A DNA stretch of 64,000 nucleotides from Dichotomocladium elegans (Eukaryota; Mucoromycota; Mucoromycetes; Mucorales; Lichtheimiaceae). The notes beneath the pieces are model-generated. The model searched no databases. It had not been told where the DNA came from and saw nothing but the letters and a program-made list of their open reading frames with translations. The position numbers were made by a program, and so were the translations under genes. This document shows, piece after piece, positions 22,876 to 34,445 of this stretch. The DNA lies in contig JAIXMN010000013.1 in NCBI GenBank assembly GCA_025716815.1, forward strand, positions 434,001 through 498,000. Direction: 5' to 3'. Position 1 is the stretch's first letter. Each line of letters starts with the position of its first letter.

Positions 22876-24604
22876 CTAGGCCGAGTGTTGCCGAGACCTA
22901 CACTGAAGAGCGGTCTTGTGGGCGATCATGGCGACAATCGCAGCGCCGAGTCCAGAACCATCATGGGCAATCGAGAATGAAACTGTTTGCTCTATCCCGG
23001 GCCCATACAGTTCAACTAATGCCTGCATCACGGAGCTGTCGAAGCCTGGATAATACTCAAAGAGCGAACCGTCAATGCCAATGGTGCATCGCTGGTCAAC
23101 GAGGCTGCAGTGTTTCAGAAGGGCTGCAAGGCCGCAAGCAGTGAGCCGCGCCGCACGGCGGCCAACGTGGTCACTGATGGCCTTGACGATCCGGCGGTCG
23201 GTGAGGGTCGTGTCGCGGATTTGCAAGATCTCCTCGAGGATATACCGGGTCTCTGGCAGGTCCCCCGCCTCATCGTCCCTGCAAATGTCGGACATGTAGG
23301 GCGTGTCGAACGCGTACTGCTGATTGAGTATGGCGGAGGAGTAGCCGTTAAAAAGAAGCTGGCGATCGACGTAGTAGAGAATACAGTTGCGTGTCACCTC
23401 GCCGAGGTACATGCCCGAAATCATCTTTTCAAATGTCTGCTGGCGAGGATTGGATGATTCTCGATCGACCTTGCGATCAAACATAGTCATCGGCAGAATG
23501 ACTCGCTCATTGTCAAAGCCTCCCCATTCTGTATTGATGACCATATCATCCGAACCCGTCGGGCCACCGTCCCACTTTGCAATTCGGTCTAGCTTTTCGT
23601 AGTAACCTTCACGAGCCATGTTAAAGTTTTCCGGTGTGCTTCAGGGAGGGGCGAAGGGAGCCCAGCAAAAAGCTTACATGCATTGGTTCCTGTGCCTAGA
23701 ATGACACCAATGGCCGTATCAGGCTGACAATAGCCGAGCGCCATCAAGGTGCCGACAGCATCATTGACAATCTACGTAGCGGCATGAGTAAGGTGGTTGG
23801 TTTTGGTACATGCATGTGTAGCTCCACCGGGGGATTAAGCTTACTGCGGCAATATTCACAGGAATACCCTTTCGGAAGAAGGCCTCTTGTAACATGACAA
23901 CAATGTCACGATCAACCGCATTCGGGCAAGAGAAGCCTTTGGTCCACTGCTTCAGGACCCCGCGGTTGATGCTTGTCTGGTTGACCGGGAAGCTGAAGGT
24001 GAAGCCCATCTGGAGCATGGTGACATCCGTCTTGCCTGTCTCGGCAAGGAAGTTGTCAACGCAGTCGGCAATAAAGTCGCAAAGGTCCCTCATGTCTGCG
24101 GCCATCAGCTCTGGCGGGACCATGTATTGCTGCTGGGTGATGCGGAAGTCTCGACTGCCGCGCAAGTCGACCTCGCACATACGCAGAAAGTTCCCTCCAA
24201 AATCCAGGGACAGGTACCTGCCCTTTTCTTGTCCCGTCGGTCGACCGGTTACAAACGTTGGAATCATGGCCACTAATTTTTTTTTTTTTTTGCACGCACA
24301 CAACCATAAAAAATAAAAAATGAAGGGGAGCTGTTGTAAGCCAGGTTTCCTTCTTCATTCTCTTCAGAGGGGGAATCCAACCTGACTCGCCAGCGCGCTG
24401 TAGTCCTTTCTTCATCTCGGCCTCAAAGTGTGCAACAATGGCCTGCATCTTTTCTGTCGAGAGCCCAAACATCTCTTCGAGTTCTCGATAAATTGCGTCG
24501 TCAGGAACATTTTCGAGCCAGAGAGAATGCTGCTGCTTCTCGTCGAGTGCGCTAGCAGAAGTCGGAATGCCACATGCAGAGGTGGCACTGGTGCTCGGAG
24601 TCAT
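22876..24604 (-). CDS. Hexokinase-family protein with altered phosphate-1 motif
   Basis: The gene encodes a fungal hexokinase-fold protein of about 480 residues. Exons are first exon (to about 24345), second to 23845, 23771-23678 and 23606-22876. Landmarks: LEEMFGLSTEKMQAIVAHF, MIPTFVTGRPTGQEKG, SLDFGGNFLRMCEV, FTFSFPVNQTSI, WTKGFSCPNAVDRD, IVNDAVGTLMALGY, LGTGTNACYYEKLDRI, VINTEWGGF, EKMISGMYLGE and AHDGSGLGAAI. The catalytic Asp (VNDAVGT) and the sugar-binding WTKG remain. The phosphate-1 loop, normally LDLGGTNFRV, reads LDFGGNFLRM, so the conserved Thr is lost. The coding frame stays open upstream to 24739 without an ATG; the first in-frame ATG is at 24604 and gives a normal N-terminus. 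It could be a regulatory, weakly active hexokinase, as known for some fungal paralogues. Confidence 0.85.
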
Positions 24605-24739
24605 CACAGCTCTGGATGGCGTCCTGCTGCCGGTAGAGTGAAAACGCTTTAAGAAGGTTCGCACTCGAGAAGACCGCGACGGTTGCTGCAGTGCCGGGCG
24701 ATCGTGGTCTGGAGGAGAGTCGGGAATATGGGTCGTCAA

Positions 24740-26061
24740 ACCAGCAAATTCAGGTCAAAGATCAGGTATATATGCAAGTAGTGTGTCAGGATCGACCAGG
24801 ATGTATATGCTGATATCCTGGGTCGGCGGGTATATTGAATAAACGAGGATGACAATGATGATGAGGAGACCATGGGAAAGAAAGGCTTTATATACGACGA
24901 ACACTTCCTGTATTGGGGCGGTATGCAATACCGTCTCATTCCGACGACGAACGGGAAAAAGAAGTTATGGTCATTTCCCTTTCCTTTCTCTCCGCACGCA
25001 CACATATTACTCTGTACAACTTTGTGGGAATAGCGGAGTATGCGCTTCTTTACCTTCTAACGTCCCCCCACTCCTTCTCGTCGACTGCTCTTAACCAAGC
25101 AGCAGGGAGCCCTTTAAAGATCCTCGAGTGCAATAGAGATCATGCGGTCTGAAATGGCGGAGCCTCACATTTAGTAAAACACAACCGGATATTTTTTTTT
25201 TTAAAAAAAAAGAGACGAAAAGGAATGGAAGAAGCAATAACCTTAAAGGTTACACGCACACAAGCACTCGCTAACCCATGAACAGCCATTGTGCGCTGGA
25301 AGGCAAGGAGGCGGGGATGGTGTGTTGCTGCTGTTGTTTATTAATACAAAGTCCTGCTGTGATCCAGTACAACGTCGAGTCATAATTTCATGCGATGGGA
25401 AGCAGACCAGAAAAGACCCGCGCTCCTTTTTTGTTCCCATTTTTGAATGTCACGCAGATGGAAAGCGCTTACATGGAGAAGCAAAGCGCACCATCCATGA
25501 CATGTTTCGACATGGATTCAGTGGTCATGGTATTACTGCAGCAGCGGAGCCGTTTCGCTTCCTGATGTGTATGCTTTTCTGTTTGTTGTCCGTGCCACGG
25601 TACCCGAGGCTACCAAAAGAAAAAGGGAGGAGAGGGAAACGACCCATCCAATCAACCGCAAGCATGATCAGCTTTGCTTACATCATCCGTCCCTTTTTCT
25701 TTAAGGTGGGTGAAAAAGGCGCGGCCGTGCTATTTTATTTTCAATAACTTTTTGCGCCTCGATAGAGGCAATGCACTGGCCAGCCTGTTATAACGATGCC
25801 CTTGGTTTCCACCAAATCATACTACTACTGTCTTTCCGTGCCAGTCTCGCGAAGAACTCCCAATGTCTGTGCCGTGGAGCCCACTTGCTAGAAGACCAAG
25901 ACGCTATTGGTGATAAGCTGCAGTTACTTTTGGATCACATGACCAGCAAAACGATGTGTGGCATTTCCAACAGAATCATTTTTCTTTAATGGATAGAAAA
26001 TAAGCTTAGACGGTTCAACGAATAAAATAAAACGCTATTGTCTTTGGGGCCTCTGGCTCCT
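24740..26061. other. Intergenic region, no secure gene
   Basis: I see only chance frames here, the longest being 152 codons at 25289-25747 (+) without recognisable motifs. A perfect T11A9 inverted homopolymer lies at 25192-25211. The right part is the 3' flank of the GH25 gene. Confidence 0.45.
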
Positions 26062-27033
26062 TTAACCGTAGTAATTGCGGTCCCAGCCAGCAGAGCAGAA
26101 GGTGACAGAGCCAGAGTATTGCTACAGAAGCGATGATATTAATACGCGTGTATGACACCACTTATTCCGGCGAGAACTCGGAGCGATGGACTTACTTTGA
26201 TGGTGGGCTTTGTCCAGCCGCCGAAGGAGGAGAAGTCGTCAAAGGAGAGCACGTCATCGTAATGCTAAAAAAAATTTCAAATGTCAGCCAGCGCATCGAT
26301 CGTCCGGGGGGTGGGGTGAGTAAGAAAGATAAGGCTTACAGGGTACCACAAAGGAACGGATGCATCGAGTTCCCAGCTGAGGTCTCCAATGATGCTGGAC
26401 CATTGGGACTTGGAGGCATAGACACCCCAGCTCTTTCCGGAGGCATCCAAAGCAGTCTTGTAGGCCTTGAGAGCTATAGAGAAATCAAGTCATCAGCAAA
26501 GACAGATGATGTGCTTCGGTGCGGGCAGAGCACGAGCTTACTTGTCTTGGCGTCCGCGGGCGAGGGCCAGTTGTTGGCAGCCGGGTCAATCTCGACATCG
26601 AGCCAGATGCGGCCAACCTTCATGCCGTTCGAGTCAATGAAGCTGGAGAGCTCCTTCACCTGGGTATCGGGGGACTTGCACGTCGAGCGGCCGGAGCAGG
26701 GGAACATGTAGACATCGACGGACGAGTAGCCAGCAGCAAGAGCATTCTTGTAGTTCTGTAGGCAGTTCTTGTCCAATGCACCGCCCTGAAGAAAATGGCA
26801 TTTTCAACGCGTTAGCGCGCTTACGGAGCCACAGCAGTGACTGGACTTACAGGGTTCTGACCATAGGCCTCGAACCAGCAGCGGATGATCGGATAATCAT
26901 AACCAAGGTTTCTTGCGCAGCTCCAGGACGACGTCGACGTCAGGGCAGACACATCGAGACCAGTCTCGTAGGCCTGGGTAGCGGTAGCAGAAAGGAGTGT
27001 AAGGGCACCAAGAAGGAGGGTCTTTGCAAACAT
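26062..27033 (-). CDS. Secreted GH25 lysozyme-type glycoside hydrolase
   Basis: Five exons: 27033-26851, 26785-26542, 26473-26340, 26264-26196, 26121-26062, all with GT-AG introns. The product of about 230 residues starts with a signal peptide (MFAKTLLLGALTLLSATATQ) cleaved near the QAYE site. The GH25 fold shows GLDVSALTSTSSW (first strand with catalytic Asp), GYDYPIIRCWFEAYG, SVDVYMFPC, the catalytic RIWLDVEIDP, GVYASKSQW and PLWYPHYDD. It should cleave peptidoglycan beta-1,4 links outside the cell, giving antibacterial or nutritional activity. Six or so cysteines suggest disulfides typical of fungal secreted members. A TATA-like element (27071-27080) lies about 40 bp upstream of the ATG. 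The gene is divergent from the F-box gene. Confidence 0.93.
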
Positions 27034-27070
27034 GGCGAAGGTTGTTGAAGCTGGATACCCAAAACCTGTC

Positions 27071-27081
27071 GATCTTTATAT
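27071..27081 (-). promoter_or_regulatory. TATA-like element of the GH25 gene
   Basis: On the minus strand the sequence reads CTTATATAAAG, about 40 bp upstream of the GH25 start codon. Position and motif fit a fungal core promoter for a strongly regulated secreted protein. This is inference; the transcription start is not known. Confidence 0.45.
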
Positions 27082-28129
27082 AAGATTTTTTTTTGTCGTG
27101 GTGTATGTGTGTGCTTCGGGCACAAAAAAAAAAGAGTATATTTGCGTGGATCTAGAAAAACCAAAGAGCTAAACCAAATTCTGCAACACCTTCTACAGGA
27201 TTGTGCAACCCTAACGACTGGGCCTGGCCACTTGGTGGCCCGATTACCGGAGACTCGAATACCTGACCTTGTTTTTTTGTCCAGGGCGAGGAAGTTTATT
27301 GGTTTAGCTATATTATATATATAAAGACACAGCTATGCCAAAATCGGTTATAGCCTACATATGTATCGTCTTTTTGAGGTGAAGTGCAGGAGAGGATAGC
27401 TTCCATGAATCCCGTTGTTGGCTGGGAAGCGGACACCTGAAGCGAAATATGGGAGTGGTGTGGGGCATGATAGATCATGATTTTCGCACCGATCAGCGAG
27501 GTACAATTAAGCGGGTGTCCATAATGCTGTACTCGATGATGAAGTTACGCGTTCCTGTGCTCCCGTAAAAAGGGTTACCCATCACCACTACCACCAGCAG
27601 CAGCAGCATCCAGGGGCACATTCGAATAAGGTATAGACGCGTTGGGTGGATATTGGGACCAATAAATGCCCAATTTAAAACCCAATGGATTTGACCAGCT
27701 CGATGGATAAAGGAGTTGTCACCGAGAAAGACCAATAGAGAAAATGTTGACTTTTAGGGCAAGAGATAAGCTAAAGGGCGTTAGCCGATATGGTTTATTA
27801 AATGTGGTGCAAATCATGCAAGATTGCATTCGATCGTGGAGAAAGGAGTACAGAGATAGCAGGGCGATTGCCTTTCCTATTCTGGCTATTTCACCTAGAG
27901 TGGCAATGTTTGAATAATAGTTTTTTCAAATGAGGACTAAAATCGGGTGCAAGTTCAACCGGTGATGCATTCATTATTTTCCGTACCGAGGAGAATAAAT
28001 GAGATTCTTTATGCAAAAGCCCCGGATTTGGATGCGCGTCACATTCCTTTGATCGTCGGCCTACAACCGTGTCTCCCTCCCCCCCACCCCACCTCACCCT
28101 ACACCCCCATCTCTCTCTTTCTTTCTACC
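27082..28129. other. Bidirectional promoter region GH25 / F-box gene
   Basis: There is no credible coding frame and no recognisable RNA gene. An 80-codon minus frame at 27735-27493 has no motif. CT-rich sequence precedes the F-box start codon. Confidence 0.45.
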
Positions 28130-29266
28130 ATGTCCTTCCAATCCCTCCATTTCGATATCCTCATATGCATCGCTCAGCATCTGTGTGCGCGCGACCTGGT
28201 CTCGTTCTCGCACACATGCCGTGCAACGGTGTCCCTGGGAAAGATGGACAGTTTATGGAAACGCCTGTGCCGCACAGACTATGGGTTGACTTACAACCAC
28301 CCCGACCAGACGTATCACACCCTCTACTGTCACACCTCCACCCGTGCTTTTGGAAGACCGCCTTGCCGTCATCTGAGTGCTTACTTAGCTGTAACGCCAG
28401 ACATCTCTGCCGCCCACGGCCACGTCTGCTACAGCTGCCACTGCTGCTCCAACCGCGCCGCGATCAACTTTGAAAAGCTCTTTATTTGCTTGACATGCGC
28501 TCGACCATGTACAGCTCTACTCTATCTCATACACACAAAGCACAATGCAACTGAGTCGCACCACTTTTTTTTTTTTTTGTTTTTTACATTCAAGTATGCG
28601 ACCGTCATGCACGCAGCCACTCGGATCACGTTGTGTTTTACAAGCCAAACATGGCAGAACTCTTTTGTCAGCATTGTGTCGATTGGGTGGGTGCTTTTTT
28701 TTTTTCTTCTTAGTCATTCCTCACATTCATTGAGGCCGGCGCGGTAGGCGGAAGAGAAAGCAGGCATGGCACGGATCCGGTTACTTACACCTGTCTACAT
28801 ATATGTATATATAACCCCTACCACAAAACAGTTGGGCGGCAAAGGCAGCGATCCTGCAGAGCAATATCAGGTAGAGCGGATCCTACGTCTGTCCGATCTG
28901 TCTGATGCAGACATGCGCCTCCGATCCAGAAGACAGCATGAGCGGTGGCTGCGGTGGCAAGACACCCCAACACGCGTTGTCACGTGCCCGAGAGGATTCT
29001 GCTTTGTGTCGGCGCGGTTCATGTGGGAGTGGGAACGGTTTGTGGAAGGATGGCGGACGGATCCGCCCCTCGAGGAGAAGATCAATTGCGACGTGGCACA
29101 GACACAAGCAGCAGCTCTAGGTCCCTCCCTCGATTTGCGGTTCGATCCGTTCTTGCCAGAAACAACCGATCTCCTCATGGTATCTACCGAGACTTGGGAA
29201 TACCTCCTACAAACCTACAGCGTGGCTGGTCCCAAGATCTCAAAAGGTAAAGACGGGTTATCATGA
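28130..29266 (+). CDS. F-box / UBP-like zinc finger / DUSP-domain protein
   Basis: Exons 28130-28508, 28595-28686 and 28832-29266 join in frame. Residues 1-50 are an F-box (SLHFDILICIAQHLCARDLV, SLWKRLCRTDYGL) that would bind Skp1 in an SCF ligase. A cysteine/histidine module follows: CYSCHCC, FICLTCARPLCDRHARSHSD with the next H, and FCQHCVDW, spaced like a shortened UBP-type (or B-box-like) zinc finger. The C-terminal 110 residues fit a DUSP domain (GFCFVSARFMWEWERFVEG, LLMVSTETWEYLLQTYSVA, GPKIS), a module otherwise known from USP-type deubiquitinases such as USP20/33 and USP4. No USP catalytic Cys or His box is present. The last codons read through a possible donor at 29248; splicing to 29338 would end one codon later, so the C-terminus is nearly fixed either way. 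Confidence 0.75.
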
Positions 29267-29442
29267 TTCCCATCTCTCTTGCTGACGGTGCATATTCCCC
29301 TCCCTCGAATGGTATGCCCGGTAAAAAAAAAAAAAAACACCAGATGATTTATTGCAGTCTGAAATGTATCGTCCTTGGAAGTATACAATGATGCGATACA
29401 GAGATAGAGTCATGTTGCGCCATTAGCCCCTCCGTTCGTTCG

Positions 29443-32208
29443 CTAGTGCATCGATTGCGCCCTCTTCTTGCGCTCTACCGTATGGCAGGGCGGCGTCACA
29501 ACCACCGGCGCACGCTCCACGTTCATCGCCTTGAGACGGAGGATGGCTAATGAAAGAGAATCACTAAAAAAGTTTTATTCAGAGTGAGGGGGAGAGAATC
29601 TTGCTTACCCTTGTCCAACGCAAGCTCAATCATGCATCGGGTACGGATAAAGGAGAGAAGGGGCCATGTTGATCGCTCGCCATGGAGGATCCTTCAATGA
29701 GCAAGTGAGTAAGCGGGTTCTCCAGGAGGATGGGCTGCGACCTACCAGTATTGGATCGAGGCATGCGTAGGATTCGAGAAAAGCGTATTGAAATCCTAGA
29801 GAGAAAGGGTCAGTCTATAGCATTGGAAGAGGAGGACGGGCATGTGCTGGGCTTACGGATAAGGAAATATCAGGGGCAATGGTCACGTTGCCAGAGATTT
29901 TGTCTTCAATGACAGGTAGAAAGAAGCTGGGGAGGATGCGGAGTTGATCGAGCTACAGAAACGGGGAAACATGAGTAACCGCGCAGAGAAGAGGTGCCCG
30001 GAAGGGAAAAAAAACACTTGCCTGATACAGTCGATGCTTCAATTCGGAAGCAATCACATAGGCAAGCTTGTTCCACCATGTTTCGCGCTGGAGATTGTGT
30101 GCTTTTGCAGTAAAGGGGATTGCGTAGGCCATCGCTTGGGACACAATGAAATGGTTGACGTTGAACAGCTCCGTAAGCCGCTTGAGTGGTTCTTCACTGT
30201 TTGGGGGGGAGGGAAGTATATGCACATTTGCAAATTCACGTGTTAGTCGTCACCCCACCCATTGCGTCCCTTTCGGTATACCTGTCCGACTGCGACGCTT
30301 CGGACCAGTGGTTCCACTCTAGAGCGGATGAGCTCCACTTGACAATGTTTCCGTTGGTATCCTTTGCAAGGAGTTCACATCCACCAAACAGGCCAACGGA
30401 AGCTGTAGAGCAGCATGCAGCGCTCCAAATAAGCTTTGTCATCATATCTGAGTATTTTCTTTTCGACTCTTGTAGATCAGGCGTCTTATCTAATCCATTA
30501 CCACGTTGGGTGCCGTCAAATAATTGAGAATAGGAGGAATGTCTTTGCGACTCGAGGAAACGCTAATGTTCAGCACACGTTTTGAGCGTCTGTACGCTTC
30601 CTAGAGGCCAAATGAGAGGGGCCCCACTCTTTTTCGTTCAATCATCGCGCCGGGACTATGTCTTTCGAAACTCCCTCTCACTTGTCACCCTTTGTTTACC
30701 TCAAATGTCAGATCACCCACATTGGTGCGGACACATTGCTGCAAGACTTTCATGTCCATCAGATAACCTGCCGTGTTTTTTATGGGTGGGTGGATGGAGA
30801 AGTTAGACCTGTGGGGGATGTGGGATGTGGATGTCATATTACCATGTTTGAGGAACCGAGTGATTCTTCGGCGCACGTGTCTGCAAGGAAGGAACTTTAT
30901 TTGTATCTGCCTGTTTCCCTCTCCCCCCCCACCCATCCGTCTTCTTTCCATGTGATTACCCTTTATCGGTCTTTTGTGAAAATGCTCGCAAGTCAATGCC
31001 GTCTGGCTTCAGGATCGTCTGCGGTTGAAGATCAAAATATCAGCGAAGAAAAAAAGGACCGCACGCACATTGTGCTCCTGTTATGCATACACATACCGGT
31101 AGCTCTTCGTCGGTGTGAATACAAATAAGAGCGGCAATCATTGCTCCCACCGCATTGCCGCTGATGATTCGTGGCAGTAAGCCTTGTTCATGCAACGCTT
31201 TCAACACTCCGAGATGATAAAGGGCTGAGGTTCCCAAAAAATGGGCGGCAGATAAGTAAATTTTCACGTTGGGGGGGGTGGATCATCCCTTACCAAAAGC
31301 CGTTCCACCTTGGAGGACCAACGCCGAACTGCCAAAGCCTTGGCGTGCGTCACTGAAAAATTTCATTTTGGCCTGCTGATCCAAGGTATCAGTTGATTCG
31401 ATATACTCGATCTGGGCTACCATCTCTTCCATGTAATCTTCGATGCACGTCTTCGTTCTTTTGCCCATAAAGGGTCATGTAAGCGACCGCATCAAAAGTT
31501 GGGGTTTTTTTTTTCCTTCTTACCCGAGATACGAATGGGTAAAGAGCTTTTTGTCGCAGATCCCGCCAAAGTTACGGTGCAACCCGCCACGAAACATATA
31601 CATCATGCTCTCGACATCATTGTTCTCGCGCGCCTTTTGGAGATACTGCAGCCGCGCACTGATCATTTTGTAATCATAAATACGCGAAGACGCCGTATTT
31701 TTCCATTTATCATTGCCTAGACTTCATTGTTGGCATGCATCTTTCTGGTATTGACAAATAAAGACTTACTCAGATATCTATTGGGAGACGAAAATGAAAA
31801 TGTATTAAAAATTCAATAATCGGTGTTATCTCTCTCTCTTTCTCTCTTTGTAACCTATCCAATTGCTCAGCACGAGCTTTCCATTCGCGATAGCTCGTTG
31901 CTTCTAAAAGCCCGGCCGCCAGCCTATGCTCGGGCCGATGACTCCTCCATTGACGCCAATTAGCCTTTTTACGAGAACAACGATTCCTTTTTACATTAGC
32001 ATCAACTGCTCTCATGTCCGGGATGGGGGTAAAGCAAAACCAAAAAAAAAAAAAACGAGAGCCTTACTATTATGGGCTGCACGACATGACGCTCAAAAAA
32101 AGTGACCAAGTTGTAAAGAAAGAGAAGGACAGGAACTGCAACGAGGCGCAATGATTCCCAGACGCAATTGTTCGCGGCGCGATCGGCAAAAGAACGAGAT
32201 TCGGGCAT
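29443..32208 (-). CDS. Tgl3/4/5-like patatin-domain protein lacking the catalytic serine
   Basis: This multi-exon gene (first exon from ATG 32208; last exon ends at TAG 29443) follows the fungal triacylglycerol-lipase/acyltransferase family along its full length. It has an N-terminal hydrophobic segment (LRLVAVPVLLFLYNLV), SYREWKARAEQLDRLQ, NDVESMMYMFRGGLHRNFGG, THSYLG, the patatin core (SALVLQGGTAF then ALYHLGVLKALHEQGLLP), RRITRFLKHG, VLQQCVRTNVGDLTFE, ERSKRVLNISVSSS, LFNVNHFIVSQ and GERSTWPLLSFIRTRCMI. The nucleophile elbow, normally ISGSSVGALI, is ISGNAVGAMI, so Ser is Ala. The second catalytic motif, normally DGS/DG-type before VESD, reads WSEASQSD. The lipid-droplet hydrolase reaction is therefore unlikely; a scaffold role, or loss of function with the frame preserved, are alternatives. 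The gene is convergent with the F-box gene. Confidence 0.82.
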
Positions 32209-32499
32209 GGTGACAATGGTAGTAAAGGAAAGGAGTAACAAGATAAATAAGAGACGAATGACAGGTCTTAACCTTGATTATCACATGCAAATAAAAAAAG
32301 GGGGGTGGATTTTGTGTTGGGAGGGGCGCGCGCGCCCTTCTCGCTCTCGCATGATCTCTCTCTCTCTCTTTCGGTGGGAGGAGAAAGTCCTCATGGTGGG
32401 GGGGGAGAGGTTGTCCAACGCATCTGGCTTTCATATGATTGCCAAATGTGGGAACCTGCCTGTCACTTATTCTCTCCAAACGTTGGATGATGATGCGGG

Positions 32500-34375
32500 T
32501 GGATGGTCGAGCAAGGATTCCACGGCTGATTTCTTCAATGGCCGTGAATAATACCCAAAGAATCAAAGGAGGTGCTCTTTCACTTGGGGGCGTGTGTGTG
32601 TATGTGCGATGGAGTTGAGGTCCGCGGTTTCGAAAACAAGCAGACCTCGCCATTCGATGGTTCCCTTCATCGTTGTAATCCTCTCCTGGCCGACAAAGAA
32701 TACACATCAAGTTCCACCGCAGATGCCTTCGAAGACTGACCAACCCCTTGTCTTGCACCGTCGCACAGATCGATCCGCTTCTGCCTGCCCCTCCCCCACC
32801 CCTCCAAAATGGGTGGTAATGTACTTGCGTATCCCCCCCTGCATCGCGTCCTCGTCCATGACCGGGGTTCTCCAGTCCGACGTGGCTATGAGCAGGTGCG
32901 CTCCACTCGTCCTCATGCGCATGATCGACCAATGGGACCCGCTTTCCGAAAAAGGGTTATCCTCCATTACGCGGAGCGTAGTGCCCTTCTCCCACCTTCC
33001 CGCTCGGGATCGAGGCTCACATTCGAGATCTGGTCACTGTCTCCGGGCCGATAGGGTCATGCGAGGGCGCAGGGACGCCGTCGTCATTGTCATCGTTGTC
33101 TGTGACTGATCTAACTTGGGACTCGGTGAGATTGAGGCCGAGCAGCAGCCTGCTGCTGTCTCGAGTGCTTCGTACTCTGTGAGCCGTAGGCCTGGAACCA
33201 CATGCATGCTTGGAAGGGTACGTAACCTCCTCCTCAGCATCAGCACGGAGCTCCTCCTACTCGGAAACCACAGGCCAAAGACGGCGGGGACACCCAAAGC
33301 AGCGCGCAAAAATGGCGAACCAGATGGCACGTGAACTGGCGCCGAAGAATATGCAAAGCAACATGATCGCTTCGAACGCGGGCTGGCCTCATATGCAAGG
33401 CTGGAAGAGGACGCCAGATGGTCTTTCCTTGGTTCGCGGGCCGTTTTGAGGGCGAGCAACGTAGGGTCCTTCTCCAGATGAGCTTTGCATCCACATTGCT
33501 CACACAAGCCCGCCACCACCTGCATATCCGGCATTCACAACCAGCATGCATAGGAAGAGCCGCAAGTCAATGCGGAGGTCACTGTAGTATGGATTGAACA
33601 ACTCGCAACTCAAGCGACGTCATGCTATTATTTGCGAGATCCATCCATCGCTTCATGAAACTGGTGAGCAGACTGATCATCAAGCCGCGTTTTCTGCCTC
33701 GGTGTCCGAGCGCACTCTCTGAACGTCCAATGCTTGGGGACTACATACGGCACGCGGTTCCATTCCTGTTTCAAAACGTAGCCCGAATAAATCTTTGCCC
33801 GATCACCGCTTTACAGATGCTGTCCAAAATAAGATGTATGCATGCGATTCGGGATCCTCCCTCCCTTCCTGTGCCACTGTAGCCGAGCACGTCGCGGATG
33901 CAGCAATAGGGTTCCCCTAGTTTAGACCGTGCGAGGAGGCTCCCAATGTCTGCTTCAAGAGAACATGCGTCTGAGATCCCGGCATAGGACCGTCTGGGCA
34001 GTTGGATCTCATAATCGACAAAGCTGAGCAAATATCCATTCTGAGGAAAGAAAAAAAAGTACATATAGCAGACTCGAATCCCATCATGGCCCCAAGGGCC
34101 GGGTGGATGCTTCTGGATCCTTTCGGCGGTCGCTTGTGTTTTGTACGTACAGTATTTAGCGTGAACATGTCGGTCAATGTCGTTTCCCGGATGGATGGTT
34201 ACCTCAAGCAGGCAAGAGCATGCGATCCAAAGCAAAGCGCAGATGTAGGCATATGGCCGGCTGCGGTTCCTCACAATATTTGTGTACCGCTTTCCAGGTA
34301 CGCTGTGATATTCGAGAAACCTTGCTGTTCAGGACAACGTAGCAGGCTGGTATGGAAGTGTTGTTGAAATACAGG
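32500..34375 (-). CDS. Unresolved multi-exon gene, probable membrane protein
   Basis: Several minus-strand stretches look like true exons but change frame between them, as expected for a spliced gene. They include 34290-34205 (RSRPYAYICALLWIACSCLL, hydrophobic), 34040-33850 (GYLLSFVDYEIQLPRRSYAG, SLEADIGSLLARSKLG), 33810-33640 (YSGYVLKQEWNRVPYVVP), 33600-33510 (YYSDLRIDLRLFLCMLVVNA), 33390-33270 (AIMLLCIFFGASSRAIWFAI) and 32967-32800 (MRMRTSGAHLLIATSDWRTP). At least three hydrophobic segments suggest a polytopic protein. I do not recognise the family. The ends, exon joins and even whether it is one gene are uncertain. It diverges from nothing obvious and sits downstream of the Tc1-like pair. 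Confidence 0.35.
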
Positions 34376-34445
34376 TTAATGTAATTTCTCTATTTAAAAA
34401 AAATGATTCTGTTAGCCCATTAGAAACAGTCAACTAGATACCTGT

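Noticed and set aside
32093..32932. 279-codon minus-strand frame
   Set aside because: It mixes intron and spacer sequence with low-complexity DNA and overlaps the Tgl-like first exon region in another frame.
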